Positions 1-6,724 of a stretch of DNA of 10,527 nucleotides are shown one piece after another. This stretch comes from Betaproteobacteria bacterium (lineage in GTDB: Bacteria > Pseudomonadota > Gammaproteobacteria > Burkholderiales > Casimicrobiaceae): contig JAAFHR010000085.1 in NCBI GenBank assembly GCA_013298455.1, forward strand, positions 1-10,527, written 5' to 3'. The stretch's first letter is position 1, and each line of letters opens with the position of its first letter. A model generated the notes under the pieces. The model was not told the DNA's origin, made no database searches, and was given only the letters and a program-made list of their open reading frames with translations. A program made the translations under genes and the position numbers.

Positions 1-993
1 CGCGTGTTCGGCCAATTCGGGCAGTTTCGAGACGAAATCTTGGTAGGCATTTGCGTTGTTTTCGCCTTGGTTCCATGCGAGCGATGCGGCTCGGTACGCG
101 CGCGCCAAATCCTCACCCATCCCCAGGCAATAGCGATCCAGCCAAGCATTGAGCTTTACGATGTGCGCGCCGTCGTCGGTGGGATAGATGTGCCAGAGCA
201 TCGGTTTGGCGGCGTATTGGGCTCGAACGAATGAATCCTCGCCGCGGACGATCAGTAAGTCGTAGCGAGCGAGCAGGGCGTCGAATTCGGTTTGCGGTAC
301 GGGGGCGATGCGAGTCGTCGGCGCTGACGTGGGAGGTGCGGTGATGTCGCTGGCGCAATCGATTTGTAGGTTCGATGCCGCAGTGCTGGAGAGCGCATCT
401 ACCAAGGCTTGCAGCGGTGCATGTGGATAGCAAAACACAAACACTCGCAACAAAGCTTCAGCGTTTAGCGTTTCAAAACGTAGCTTCGAAACGCTTCGCT
501 CACGAATCAACCCACCGCTTCGTTCGCTAAATCCCGGCACAAAAAAGTGCTTCAACAACGGCAATCGTGGATGCGGCGACGGCAGCCCATGTACGCCGTC
601 AACCCACGATTCCGCGCTCAAGTATTCGAGATTGAGCCAAATCGGCTTGTTCCCCAAAGAAACCATGGCATTGACGTAATCAGCTGGAGGGTCGCAGGCA
701 AACGCTTCGATCAACACGTCAGACGGATGAAGTACAAGGTTCGGAGTCCACCGAACGATCTCAATGCCGCATAAATGCTGGGTTTCAAGGCTATCGCTCA
801 GCTCGGGCGCAACGAATCGAAACGCGCGCAAGTCGTCCACTATCAATCGGACGCGCCAGTCGTATTCGGCGCAAAGCTGCCGTGCCAAGCGCCAGCAAAC
901 GCCAATGTCGCCATAGTTATCGATGACTCGGCAAAACAGGTCTAGGCTGCGGCGGGCGGCTCGCTCGCCACTCTGTTGATGTGTCTGATCCAA
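1..993 (-). CDS. earP: EF-P arginine 32 rhamnosyltransferase EarP (3' end cut by window edge)
   Basis: EarP is a cytoplasmic GT-B fold enzyme that transfers rhamnose from dTDP-L-rhamnose to a conserved arginine of elongation factor P, which relieves stalling at proline stretches. The minus frame is open for 331 codons without interruption. The family N-terminal block LFCRVIDNYGDIGVCWRLAR lies at about residues 19-38; its aspartates are catalytically important in characterised EarP proteins. The C-terminal block RGEDSFVRAQ, followed by LWHIYP, marks the nucleotide-sugar site. Roughly the last 40-60 residues expected for the family lie beyond position 1. No ATG is available: an in-frame TAG sits at 1023-1021, and no ATG lies between it and the DNYGDIG block. 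I chose TTG at 993-991 because a GGAG Shine-Dalgarno (1005-1002) precedes it by 8 bases. The efp gene is usually adjacent and would be expected outside the window. Family assignment is very sure; the start is probable. Confidence 0.95.
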   Translation of the reverse strand, partial: MDQTHQQSGERAARRSLDLFCRVIDNYGDIGVCWRLARQLCAEYDWRVRLIVDDLRAFRFVAPELSDSLETQHLCGIEIVRWTPNLVLHPSDVLIEAFACDPPADYVNAMVSLGNKPIWLNLEYLSAESWVDGVHGLPSPHPRLPLLKHFFVPGFSERSGGLIRERSVSKLRFETLNAEALLRVFVFCYPHAPLQALVDALSSTAASNLQIDCASDITAPPTSAPTTRIAPVPQTEFDALLARYDLLIVRGEDSFVRAQYAAKPMLWHIYPTDDGAHIVKLNAWLDRYCLGMGEDLARAYRAASLAWNQGENNANAYQDFVSKLPELAEHA

Positions 994-1001
994 CCCATTG
1001 G

Positions 1002-1005
1002 CTCC
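1002..1005 (-). promoter_or_regulatory. Shine-Dalgarno of earP that supports the TTG start
   Basis: GGAG on the minus strand, 8 bases before TTG at 993. It decides the start because the in-frame TAG at 1023-1021 rules out any upstream ATG. Confidence 0.6.
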
Positions 1006-1008
1006 GTT

Positions 1009-1038
1009 GCGGCGAGCAGGCTAACTGCGCTTCGCCGC
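1009..1038 (-). other. Stem-loop in the earP 5' leader
   Basis: GCGGCGA (1009-1015) pairs perfectly with TCGCCGC (1032-1038). The inner arms GCAG (1016-1019) and CTGC (1025-1028) extend the stem to 11 pairs, with a 5-base loop and a 3-base bulge. On the earP transcript it ends only 3 bases before the GGAG Shine-Dalgarno, so it could modulate ribosome loading. No T-run follows directly on either strand, so it is not a normal terminator. Pairing is read from the sequence; any role is inference. Confidence 0.4.
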
Positions 1039-1185
1039 GTGAATTGTCTCTTTTTCCTACGATTTTCCGTCTTAACCAACAGGAGCGATCTTTCGGGATA
1101 CGTTTGGGTGGCAACAGCCGGCCAAATTCGCAACAATCATCATTCAAACGGCGCCTTAGCGCACAACGATGACTTTGGGGTTTTT

Positions 1186-3018
1186 ATGCAGCACTTTTTA
1201 GGCGACCGAATCATGGATCGGTCACCCACAACTCTGTCTGTGCGGCGGCGGCCGCTGGCAATGGCCATGTCTTCTGCGCTTGCAGTGGGCAGCGCCGCGC
1301 TCGGTACGTCGGCGTTAGCGTTGAGCGACGAGGACGTGCTCCGGCAGTTTGCGCAAGTCACACAAATGCCGCTGCCGCAAGTGACACAAAGCGCGGGCGG
1401 CGCAACGCAGCTCACGTGGAACACCACGCTCGATTTATCGGTGTATCGAAACACGCAGTCTGGCGGCGCAACGCTCAACCCCAACGCCAGCGGCAATCTG
1501 CACCGCGCCATTTTTGGCAGCGATTACAAACGAGTGAGCGAGGGCGACGTGACTGCGTGGGCACAAGCGCAGCTCACACAAACCAATGACATCGCCACGC
1601 AGCGTCATCCGCTCTTGATGAACAAGGTGCAGATTGGCTATTCGCAGCCCGGTTTTGTGGGCGCGGTGGGCGATTTGGCCGTGGCGCATTCGCAGCTTGG
1701 CACCACGTTGCCGATTCGCGGCGCGCAGGCGCAAAAGTTTCTCGGCCCGATTTATGTCTCGGGCGCTGCGGGATTGTTTGTTGAGGATTGGCGCTCGGCG
1801 TACAACAAACAGGTGCGAACCGCCTACCCACGTGAGGCCTACGCCCTCAAAGTGGGTAGCTCGCCCGGCACGTTGAGCGCGGGCGCTGCTACGTTTGACG
1901 TTTACGCCACCGGGCAACAGTTTTCAGATCAAACGGCCGTATCGCCGCTGATGACCAATCCCCTCAACGGAGCCAAGGGCGCGAGCGCCACCATTGGCGC
2001 GGCGTTTCGATACGACAAGGTTGCTTTCAACATCGAAGCCGGAAAGTCGCGCTTTGACGAACAAGGCGCGAAGCGCTTGAAAGACGACGCGCTCATGACG
2101 GATTTCTCGTTTCAGGGCGATCCGGTGGCGCTGCGGATGGGCTTTAACGATGTGGGCGGTGTGTATTCGACGCTCTCCATGGTTTCGCCGGGCACGCGCG
2201 AAGCCTTTGGCAATGTGGCTTGGCGCGTTACGCCTGAATTTTCGGCAACCTTTGATGCGCGGCAATCGCGCTACACGCCCAGCTCACGGACGGCCATTTT
2301 GCCGCCGCCCCCGCCACCGATTACCCTGCCGCCCGATCCCTTTGCGCCACCGATTCCAGCGCTCGCGCCGCCGATAAAGGTGATCACCGATAGCGAATCA
2401 GCATCGGTGACACTGAGCTGGACGCCCAAGGCAATCGCCGGATTCAATAGCTCGCTCACCATGGGCCGCGCAAAAACAGAGCAAGTGGGCGCAGATAGTC
2501 GAACCCAAAGTGACAACGCATCGCTCACGCTCGGCTACACCAAAGACGGCTGGACCGGCGGCTTGAATCTAACGCAGCAGCAAAACGAGTCGTTTGGCGC
2601 AACCCCCAACGAAGCCAAAACAACTGGCGGCACAGTGAACCTCTCCAAGTCGTTTGCCGACTCATCAGGGCAGCGTTCAGTCAACGTGATGAGCTCGTAC
2701 ACCAAGCAATGGCAAAACAACAGCGCCAATGCCGTGCAGCCCGCCGCCAAAGGCTGGAATGATCGCATCATGCTCACCGTTGGATTCAATTGGACGAACG
2801 TGGGTTTACTAAACGTTGCTGGATTTTTGGGGCACCTCAAGGATCCAGTATCGGGTGCGATTGGCAAGCAGGACGGCGTGCAGGTGGACGCGACTTGGCA
2901 GTGGAATCCGAAGTGGAGCTTCAAGCTCTATGGTCGCGAAAACCGCAACTGGCAAACGCTTGCAGCGCAAGCGTTTAAGGACCGAAGCGTGGGCGCATCG
3001 CTCGTCGGTACGTTCTAA
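1186..3018 (+). CDS. Exported outer-membrane beta-barrel protein of unknown function
   Basis: I do not recognise a named family. From ATG 1186 the product is 610 residues. It begins with a basic stretch (VRRRP) and a hydrophobic, Ala-rich core ending SALA before LSDED, which is a Sec signal peptide. The mature part is rich in alternating polar and hydrophobic strands with Gly/aromatic turns, and it ends SVGASLVGTF. A C-terminal Phe on an amphipathic strand is the usual signal for insertion by the BAM complex. The N-terminal third contains GDLAVAHSQLG and then LPIRG. A proline-rich segment at about residues 373-398 (2302-2379) splits the protein in two and could be a loop or domain linker. The frame stays open upstream to ATG 976, but that stretch covers the earP leader and precedes the signal peptide. 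ATG 1213 is an equally reasonable start. I see no clear promoter in 1040-1185. The next gene starts 25 bases downstream in the same direction, so a two-gene operon is likely. Confidence 0.8.
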   Translation: MQHFLGDRIMDRSPTTLSVRRRPLAMAMSSALAVGSAALGTSALALSDEDVLRQFAQVTQMPLPQVTQSAGGATQLTWNTTLDLSVYRNTQSGGATLNPNASGNLHRAIFGSDYKRVSEGDVTAWAQAQLTQTNDIATQRHPLLMNKVQIGYSQPGFVGAVGDLAVAHSQLGTTLPIRGAQAQKFLGPIYVSGAAGLFVEDWRSAYNKQVRTAYPREAYALKVGSSPGTLSAGAATFDVYATGQQFSDQTAVSPLMTNPLNGAKGASATIGAAFRYDKVAFNIEAGKSRFDEQGAKRLKDDALMTDFSFQGDPVALRMGFNDVGGVYSTLSMVSPGTREAFGNVAWRVTPEFSATFDARQSRYTPSSRTAILPPPPPPITLPPDPFAPPIPALAPPIKVITDSESASVTLSWTPKAIAGFNSSLTMGRAKTEQVGADSRTQSDNASLTLGYTKDGWTGGLNLTQQQNESFGATPNEAKTTGGTVNLSKSFADSSGQRSVNVMSSYTKQWQNNSANAVQPAAKGWNDRIMLTVGFNWTNVGLLNVAGFLGHLKDPVSGAIGKQDGVQVDATWQWNPKWSFKLYGRENRNWQTLAAQAFKDRSVGASLVGTF

Positions 3019-3043
3019 GCTAACCCGGACTGAGATAGGAAAC

Positions 3044-5203
3044 ATGATGAAACAGCACAATCAAATCAGCGCACCGGGCGTCACCGTGTTCACCAAAAAA
3101 CCGCTTCGAGTGGCCGTGGCGCTCGCTTGCGCGTTGAGCTTCACCGCAGCCACATTCAACACCGCAACCCTCGCTCAAGTCGGCACGCCGGGTGCGCGTG
3201 AGGAGCGCCAAAGCGATGCCCGAAACGTGACGCCGAGCGCGTCTGCCAAGCCCGCCACGCCAGCGGACAAAGCGCTTCTAGATGCGCAGTTTCAAGCCTT
3301 GATCGATGCCTACGAGCGCGGTGACGTGGGTTTCTTTCAAGCCAAGATTGATCCAGCGATGCCCGGCTACAGCCGCGTGCTCGATGCGATGCGCCGAGAT
3401 GCCACCAGCCAAACTCGCCCACGATTGCTGTTCACTGATCAGACGTGGTCGATTGGCGAAAACGTGGCCATGCTGCAAGGCGTGTTTCAAAAGCGCTACT
3501 TCGATGCGCGAAATCTCAACCCTGAATTAGTCACTGGGCGCGTGGTGATTTTGCTCTCGCGCGATGGTGATTTGTGGCGGATTTCGGCCGTTACGGGCGA
3601 TAGTCCGTTTGAGTCGCGAGCCGTTGCGCCGTGTCACACTGGCACCGTTCGCTTGATCTCACCGCCCAACGCCAACGCGGAGCCATTTTTCGTTGAAATT
3701 GATGATGCGGATTTGGCGGGTTTGCCGTCAATTCAAGCCGATATCGTTACTGATAAAGGGGATCGCGAGTTCATCACCTTAAACGCGTTAAATCCCGATG
3801 GCTTGTTCCGCGCGCAGGTCAACGCTCGTCGGCTCACCGCGCAAGGTAGCGCCGTTACCGGCAACGGTCAAATCGAGCTCATTGGCGACGCTGTGGTCAC
3901 CGCGCGCTACAACGATCAATGCGTTGCGATCAGCCGTGCGCAGCAAATTACTCAGGCCACCGAGACCCGCCGCGATCCCGGCACATTGGGCCAGGTGGCG
4001 TGTCGGTTGGGCGGAAACGCTACGTTCGTCTCATTGGCCACCTCAAGCGGCGGCGCTGCAGGCACTCTACCGCTCACCATCGAATTGTTTGATCCGGATT
4101 TAGCCGGATTGCCCTCGATCGATGTGCTCTTGCGAACCAGCTCTGGCGACAGCGAAATCATCACGCTCGGTGCGGCTGGAAATCTCGGGCGATTCTTGAC
4201 GACGAGCGTGCCAGCGCGTGTGGGGCCAAACGTTACCGCGAGCGCTCGAAACGGCACGCTCGATATCGGCGCTGCCATGGGCTTCACCGTTGAATACTTA
4301 GATCAGCGCGCCGGCGCAATCGGTCGCACACAAACCGTGTCGAGCGATTGCGGCAGCTTGCCCTCGGGTTATCAGGCCGCTCAGCTAGCCTGCTCGATCA
4401 ATTCAACCAGCAATGCCGTCTCGGCAAGTCAAGCGAGCGTGTTGCCGATTAGCCTCTCGGTGACCGATCCCGATTTGGCATTGACGAATCCGCCGTTTGT
4501 GAACGTAACGATTCGAAATTCCGCCGGTGATAGTGAGCTGGTTCGCCTTGATCCGGCGGGTGTCGGTCGGTATGCGGCAAGCACATTGTCGCTGCGTCAA
4601 AGCGCTGCGATTGCCAATAACGGCGTGCTGGAATTTCCAAGCTTGGGCTCAATTTCCGCCGAATACACCGATACGACCAACGCCAGCGGCGTGGCCAACG
4701 TCGTGATCGGCGCGGGCTGCGGTGCGGTGGTGCAGAGCGTCACGCAACCGCCAGTCAACGTAGCGCCGCCAGTGGTCGCGCCAAGCTTCACCCTAGCAAC
4801 CGTAGAGTTCACCGTGGTTGGCGTGGGCACGCAGTCGCCGCAAGCGTTTAGCTCGCAGATCACTCAAGGCAATTGCTCGATCACCGTTCGTGATCCCGAT
4901 TTGGCAGGGCAGAGTTCGGTGAGCGTTGATCTGCGCGCTGTGCAGCAATCAAGCGGCAAGGTGGACACGGAAACGTTCACATTGGCGGCAGTGAGCCCCG
5001 GCGTGTTTTCACGAACCACCTGTCCGTATCAAGGTTACGTCGGAAGTAATCAGCAGGTGGCCGCGATATTCAACCCGCTTCCCAACAATGGTGCCATCAA
5101 CCTAGGCGGCGGCGCAACTCAGCTCACGGTGAGCTTTGTAGACACCACAGCCCCCGGCGGCGGATCGCAAACCGTGAGTCGCTCAGTAACGGTGAATAAC
5201 TAA
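3044..5203 (+). CDS. Exported protein with NTF2-like domain and four Ig-like Cys-paired repeats, unknown function
   Basis: The product is 719 residues. Residues 1-44 form a signal peptide (basic KKPLR, hydrophobic core, ending ATLA before Q). A Thr/Ser/Ala/Pro linker follows to about residue 74. Residues 75-190 look like an NTF2/SnoaL-like alpha-beta fold: an initial ALIDAYERGD helix, then GRVVILLSRDGDLWRI strands. From residue 197 there are four diverged repeats of about 125 residues. Each carries D-x-D-L (residues 221, 350, 475, 617), and the first three follow it with GD(R/S)E and a hydrophobic strand. Cysteine pairs 197/293, 320/436 and 450/559 bracket repeats 1-3; repeat 4 has C611/C660. 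This suggests beta-sandwich domains closed by disulfides in the periplasm or outside the cell. ATG 3044 and ATG 3047 are both possible; AGGA at 3037-3040 spaces better for 3047. The frame is open back to 2816, but that part overlaps the upstream gene. The protein is probably co-expressed with the barrel protein. Function is unknown. Confidence 0.82.
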   Translation: MMKQHNQISAPGVTVFTKKPLRVAVALACALSFTAATFNTATLAQVGTPGAREERQSDARNVTPSASAKPATPADKALLDAQFQALIDAYERGDVGFFQAKIDPAMPGYSRVLDAMRRDATSQTRPRLLFTDQTWSIGENVAMLQGVFQKRYFDARNLNPELVTGRVVILLSRDGDLWRISAVTGDSPFESRAVAPCHTGTVRLISPPNANAEPFFVEIDDADLAGLPSIQADIVTDKGDREFITLNALNPDGLFRAQVNARRLTAQGSAVTGNGQIELIGDAVVTARYNDQCVAISRAQQITQATETRRDPGTLGQVACRLGGNATFVSLATSSGGAAGTLPLTIELFDPDLAGLPSIDVLLRTSSGDSEIITLGAAGNLGRFLTTSVPARVGPNVTASARNGTLDIGAAMGFTVEYLDQRAGAIGRTQTVSSDCGSLPSGYQAAQLACSINSTSNAVSASQASVLPISLSVTDPDLALTNPPFVNVTIRNSAGDSELVRLDPAGVGRYAASTLSLRQSAAIANNGVLEFPSLGSISAEYTDTTNASGVANVVIGAGCGAVVQSVTQPPVNVAPPVVAPSFTLATVEFTVVGVGTQSPQAFSSQITQGNCSITVRDPDLAGQSSVSVDLRAVQQSSGKVDTETFTLAAVSPGVFSRTTCPYQGYVGSNQQVAAIFNPLPNNGAINLGGGATQLTVSFVDTTAPGGGSQTVSRSVTVNN
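3632..5200 (+). repeat. Four tandem Ig-like domain repeats within the coding sequence
   Basis: Protein-level repeats starting near 3632, 4001, 4391 and 4787. The shared order is Cys, hydrophobic strand, (D/E)-x-D-L, strand, usually GD-x-E with a leucine strand, then Gly-Arg/Phe, an NG turn, a late (V/A)-x-(Y/F)-x-D strand and a closing Cys. D-x-D-L motifs begin at residues 221, 350, 475 and 617. DNA identity between units is low, so the duplication is old. The fourth unit is longer and has a different Cys placement. Confidence 0.75.
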
Positions 5204-5209
5204 CGCTCG

Positions 5210-5875
5210 CTACGCCGGAATCATCGCCCTGAGCGCGTGCGGCGAATCGACGCTGTGCGCCGCTTGCCACGCTGCCGCCGCAGCGTGGTTGGCGATATAG
5301 CCGTAGCTGGCCAAAATCGCGGTCATGCCAGCGGCGTGGCTCGCTTTGATGTCGCTTTCGCCGTCGCCCACGTACCAGCAGGTTTCGGGCGCTGTGCTGA
5401 TTTTTTCGGCAGCTAAGAGCAGCGGCGCGGGATTGGGCTTGGGCGTGGGCGTGGTGTCGCCGCAAATCACAACGGCAGGTCGAAAGGCTTTGTCGATGAG
5501 CAATTCGTGAATCATCGGTTCGGCTAAACGCGAATTTTTGTTGGTCACGATGCCCCACGTGATGCCGCTTCGCTCGATGGCGATCAGAAGCTCCAACACG
5601 CCGTCAAACAGATGCGATTTCGAGAGTTTTCGTTCGTTGTAAATCGCCAGAAAGCGTTGCCGATTTTGCTCGTAGCTCGGCGCTTCGGGCGTTAAATCGA
5701 GCCCGGCTTTGAGGAGGCTTCGAGCGCCGTAGGTGGCGAACGGGCGCAGCGATTCAAACGGCATTTCTGCGAGCCCCGATTCGACGCGCAAATCGTTAAT
5801 CGCACCCGCCAAATCGGGCGCGCTGTCGACCAGTGTCCCATCAAAATCAAACAATATCGCGGACGGTTTTTGCAT
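5210..5875 (-). CDS. gph: HAD phosphatase: phosphoglycolate phosphatase or MupP-type MurNAc-6-phosphate phosphatase
   Basis: A cytosolic HAD-superfamily phosphomonoesterase of 221 residues, normal for the Gph/MupP group. All four HAD motifs are visible: DFDGTLVDS (nucleophile D10, acid D12), VTNK with T111, K146 in PKPNP, and GDGESD (D171, D175) binding Mg2+. A helical cap lies between residues about 15 and 95. The usual annotation is Gph (2-phosphoglycolate to glycolate). However, the gene follows ubiG near gyrA, as mupP does in Pseudomonas. The stretch WGIVTNKNSRLAEPMI and the late SYGYI also resemble MupP, which dephosphorylates MurNAc-6-phosphate in peptidoglycan recycling. It is 117 bases from ubiG and seems to have its own promoter. 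Its stop codon lies 6 bases from the convergent plus-strand gene. Enzyme class is certain; the substrate is not. Confidence 0.93.
   Translation of the reverse strand: MQKPSAILFDFDGTLVDSAPDLAGAINDLRVESGLAEMPFESLRPFATYGARSLLKAGLDLTPEAPSYEQNRQRFLAIYNERKLSKSHLFDGVLELLIAIERSGITWGIVTNKNSRLAEPMIHELLIDKAFRPAVVICGDTTPTPKPNPAPLLLAAEKISTAPETCWYVGDGESDIKASHAAGMTAILASYGYIANHAAAAAWQAAHSVDSPHALRAMIPA
5267..5288. other. Perfect 9-bp inverted repeat inside the gph 3' coding end
   Basis: CCACGCTGC (5267-5275), a 4-base gap CGCC, then GCAGCGTGG (5280-5288). It lies 63 bases past the stop of the plus-strand repeat-protein gene and inside the Ala-rich tail of gph. No T-run follows on either strand. It may stall or stabilise the converging transcripts, or simply reflect Ala codons. 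Confidence 0.35.
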
Positions 5876-5879
5876 TGCA

Positions 5880-5915
5880 GCTTTCAGCGCGAAAGCCTTG
5901 ATGAAATTGGGCTTT
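5880..5915 (-). promoter_or_regulatory. Two mutually exclusive stem-loops in the gph leader
   Basis: On the gph transcript, the segment GGCTTTC (5897-5891) can pair with upstream AAAGCC (5915-5910). Alternatively GCTTTC (5896-5891) can pair with downstream GAAAGC (5885-5880). The second stem has 6 pairs and a 5-base loop, ends 4 bases before the ATG at 5875, and covers the only purine-rich Shine-Dalgarno candidate. The pairing is visible in the sequence; switching is inference. Confidence 0.35.
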
Positions 5916-5920
5916 AGCGA

Positions 5921-5949
5921 ATAATAGTAATTTTTCAGTAATCGCTCAA
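5921..5949 (-). promoter_or_regulatory. Sigma70-type promoter for gph
   Basis: On the minus strand, TTGAGC (5949-5944) is followed after exactly 17 bases by TATTAT (5926-5921), matching TTGACA/TATAAT at 4 and 5 of 6 positions. The start point would be near 5914, about 39 bases before the gph ATG. The surrounding sequence is unusually AT-rich for this window. It lies in the 117-base gap after ubiG, so gph need not depend on the mtaD-ubiG transcript. Confidence 0.55.
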
Positions 5950-5992
5950 AAACTCTCTGATCCCAAGAAAACAGAGGCGTTTCGTGAAAAAG

Positions 5993-6721
5993 CTACTTGA
6001 GTTTTCGACACGCAATCAAATAGTTCACGGTCGTGTCAGATTTCCATTTGGCGACATGCGAAAACGGGTTGTAGTCCATGCCTTTGAGCTCGGTGAGCGT
6101 GAGCCCGGCGCTTTCGGCGAAGCCCACCAATTCGGAAGGCTTCAAAAATTTGGCGTATTCATGCGTACCTTTGGGCAGCAAACCGAGCACGTATTCCGCG
6201 CCGATCACGGTGAGCGCGTAGGCTTTCGGCGTGCGAGAAATCGTTGAGAAAAATAGCCAACCACCGGATTTGGCCAGCGCTGCGCACGCCGCCACCACCG
6301 AGCGCGGATCGGGCACGTGTTCGAGCATTTCAAGGCAGGTGACGACATCGAATTGACCGGGCATTTGTGCGGCCACGTCCTCAGCGGTGGCTTCTCGATA
6401 ATCCACGTCGATGTTGGATTCCAGCGCATGCAGCTTGGCGACAGAGAGCGCTTTGCCCGCCATATCAACGCCGATCACATTCGCTCCCGTTCGCGCCATG
6501 CCCTCCGACATCAAGCCGCCACCGCAGCCAATATCGATGGCGCGTTTGCCTTTGAGGCCGCCGACGGTTTTGTCGACCAACTCAAGACGCAGCGGATTGA
6601 TGTCGTGCAGCGGCCGAAACTTGCCGTTCGGATCCCACCACTGGCTCGCCAGCGCAGAGAATTTGGCGAGTTCGGCCGGGTCGGTGTTTTTCGTTGATTG
6701 GGTTGAGGCGTTGGACATCAT
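5993..6721 (-). CDS. ubiG: UbiG, bifunctional O-methyltransferase of ubiquinone biosynthesis
   Basis: UbiG carries out both O-methylations in ubiquinone synthesis (2-polyprenyl-6-hydroxyphenol and 3-demethylubiquinol), using SAM and releasing SAH. It acts at the inner membrane surface. The 242-residue length is normal. Visible family features are AELAKFSALASQWWDPNGKF and LHDINPLRL near the N-terminus, the class I SAM-binding loop IDIGCGGG (residues 62-69), the acidic VD at 85-86, EMLEHVPDP at 131-139, and the C-terminal GMDYNPF. Two adjacent ATG codons (6721 and 6718) are possible starts. I keep the first, which lies 3 bases after the mtaD stop. The Shine-Dalgarno is weak, consistent with translational coupling to mtaD. 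Confidence 0.97.
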   Translation of the reverse strand: MMSNASTQSTKNTDPAELAKFSALASQWWDPNGKFRPLHDINPLRLELVDKTVGGLKGKRAIDIGCGGGLMSEGMARTGANVIGVDMAGKALSVAKLHALESNIDVDYREATAEDVAAQMPGQFDVVTCLEMLEHVPDPRSVVAACAALAKSGGWLFFSTISRTPKAYALTVIGAEYVLGLLPKGTHEYAKFLKPSELVGFAESAGLTLTELKGMDYNPFSHVAKWKSDTTVNYLIACRKLK

Positions 6722-6724
6722 TCG

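Noticed and set aside
113..433. 106-codon minus-strand open frame at the left end
   Set aside because: Overlaps earP in another frame, Arg/His-rich, and has no motif; earP's frame is unambiguous here.
976..1185. Upstream extension of the barrel-protein gene to ATG 976
   Set aside because: It would place 70 unlike residues before an intact signal peptide and overlap the earP start region; ATG 1186 or 1213 fits an exported protein.
1435..1917. 160-codon minus-strand open frame
   Set aside because: Antisense to the barrel gene, with Arg/Ala/His-rich low-complexity composition and no recognisable motif.
2816..3043. Upstream extension of the repeat-protein gene to ATG 2816
   Set aside because: It is an out-of-frame reading of the barrel gene's 3' end; the Shine-Dalgarno and signal peptide begin at 3044/3047.
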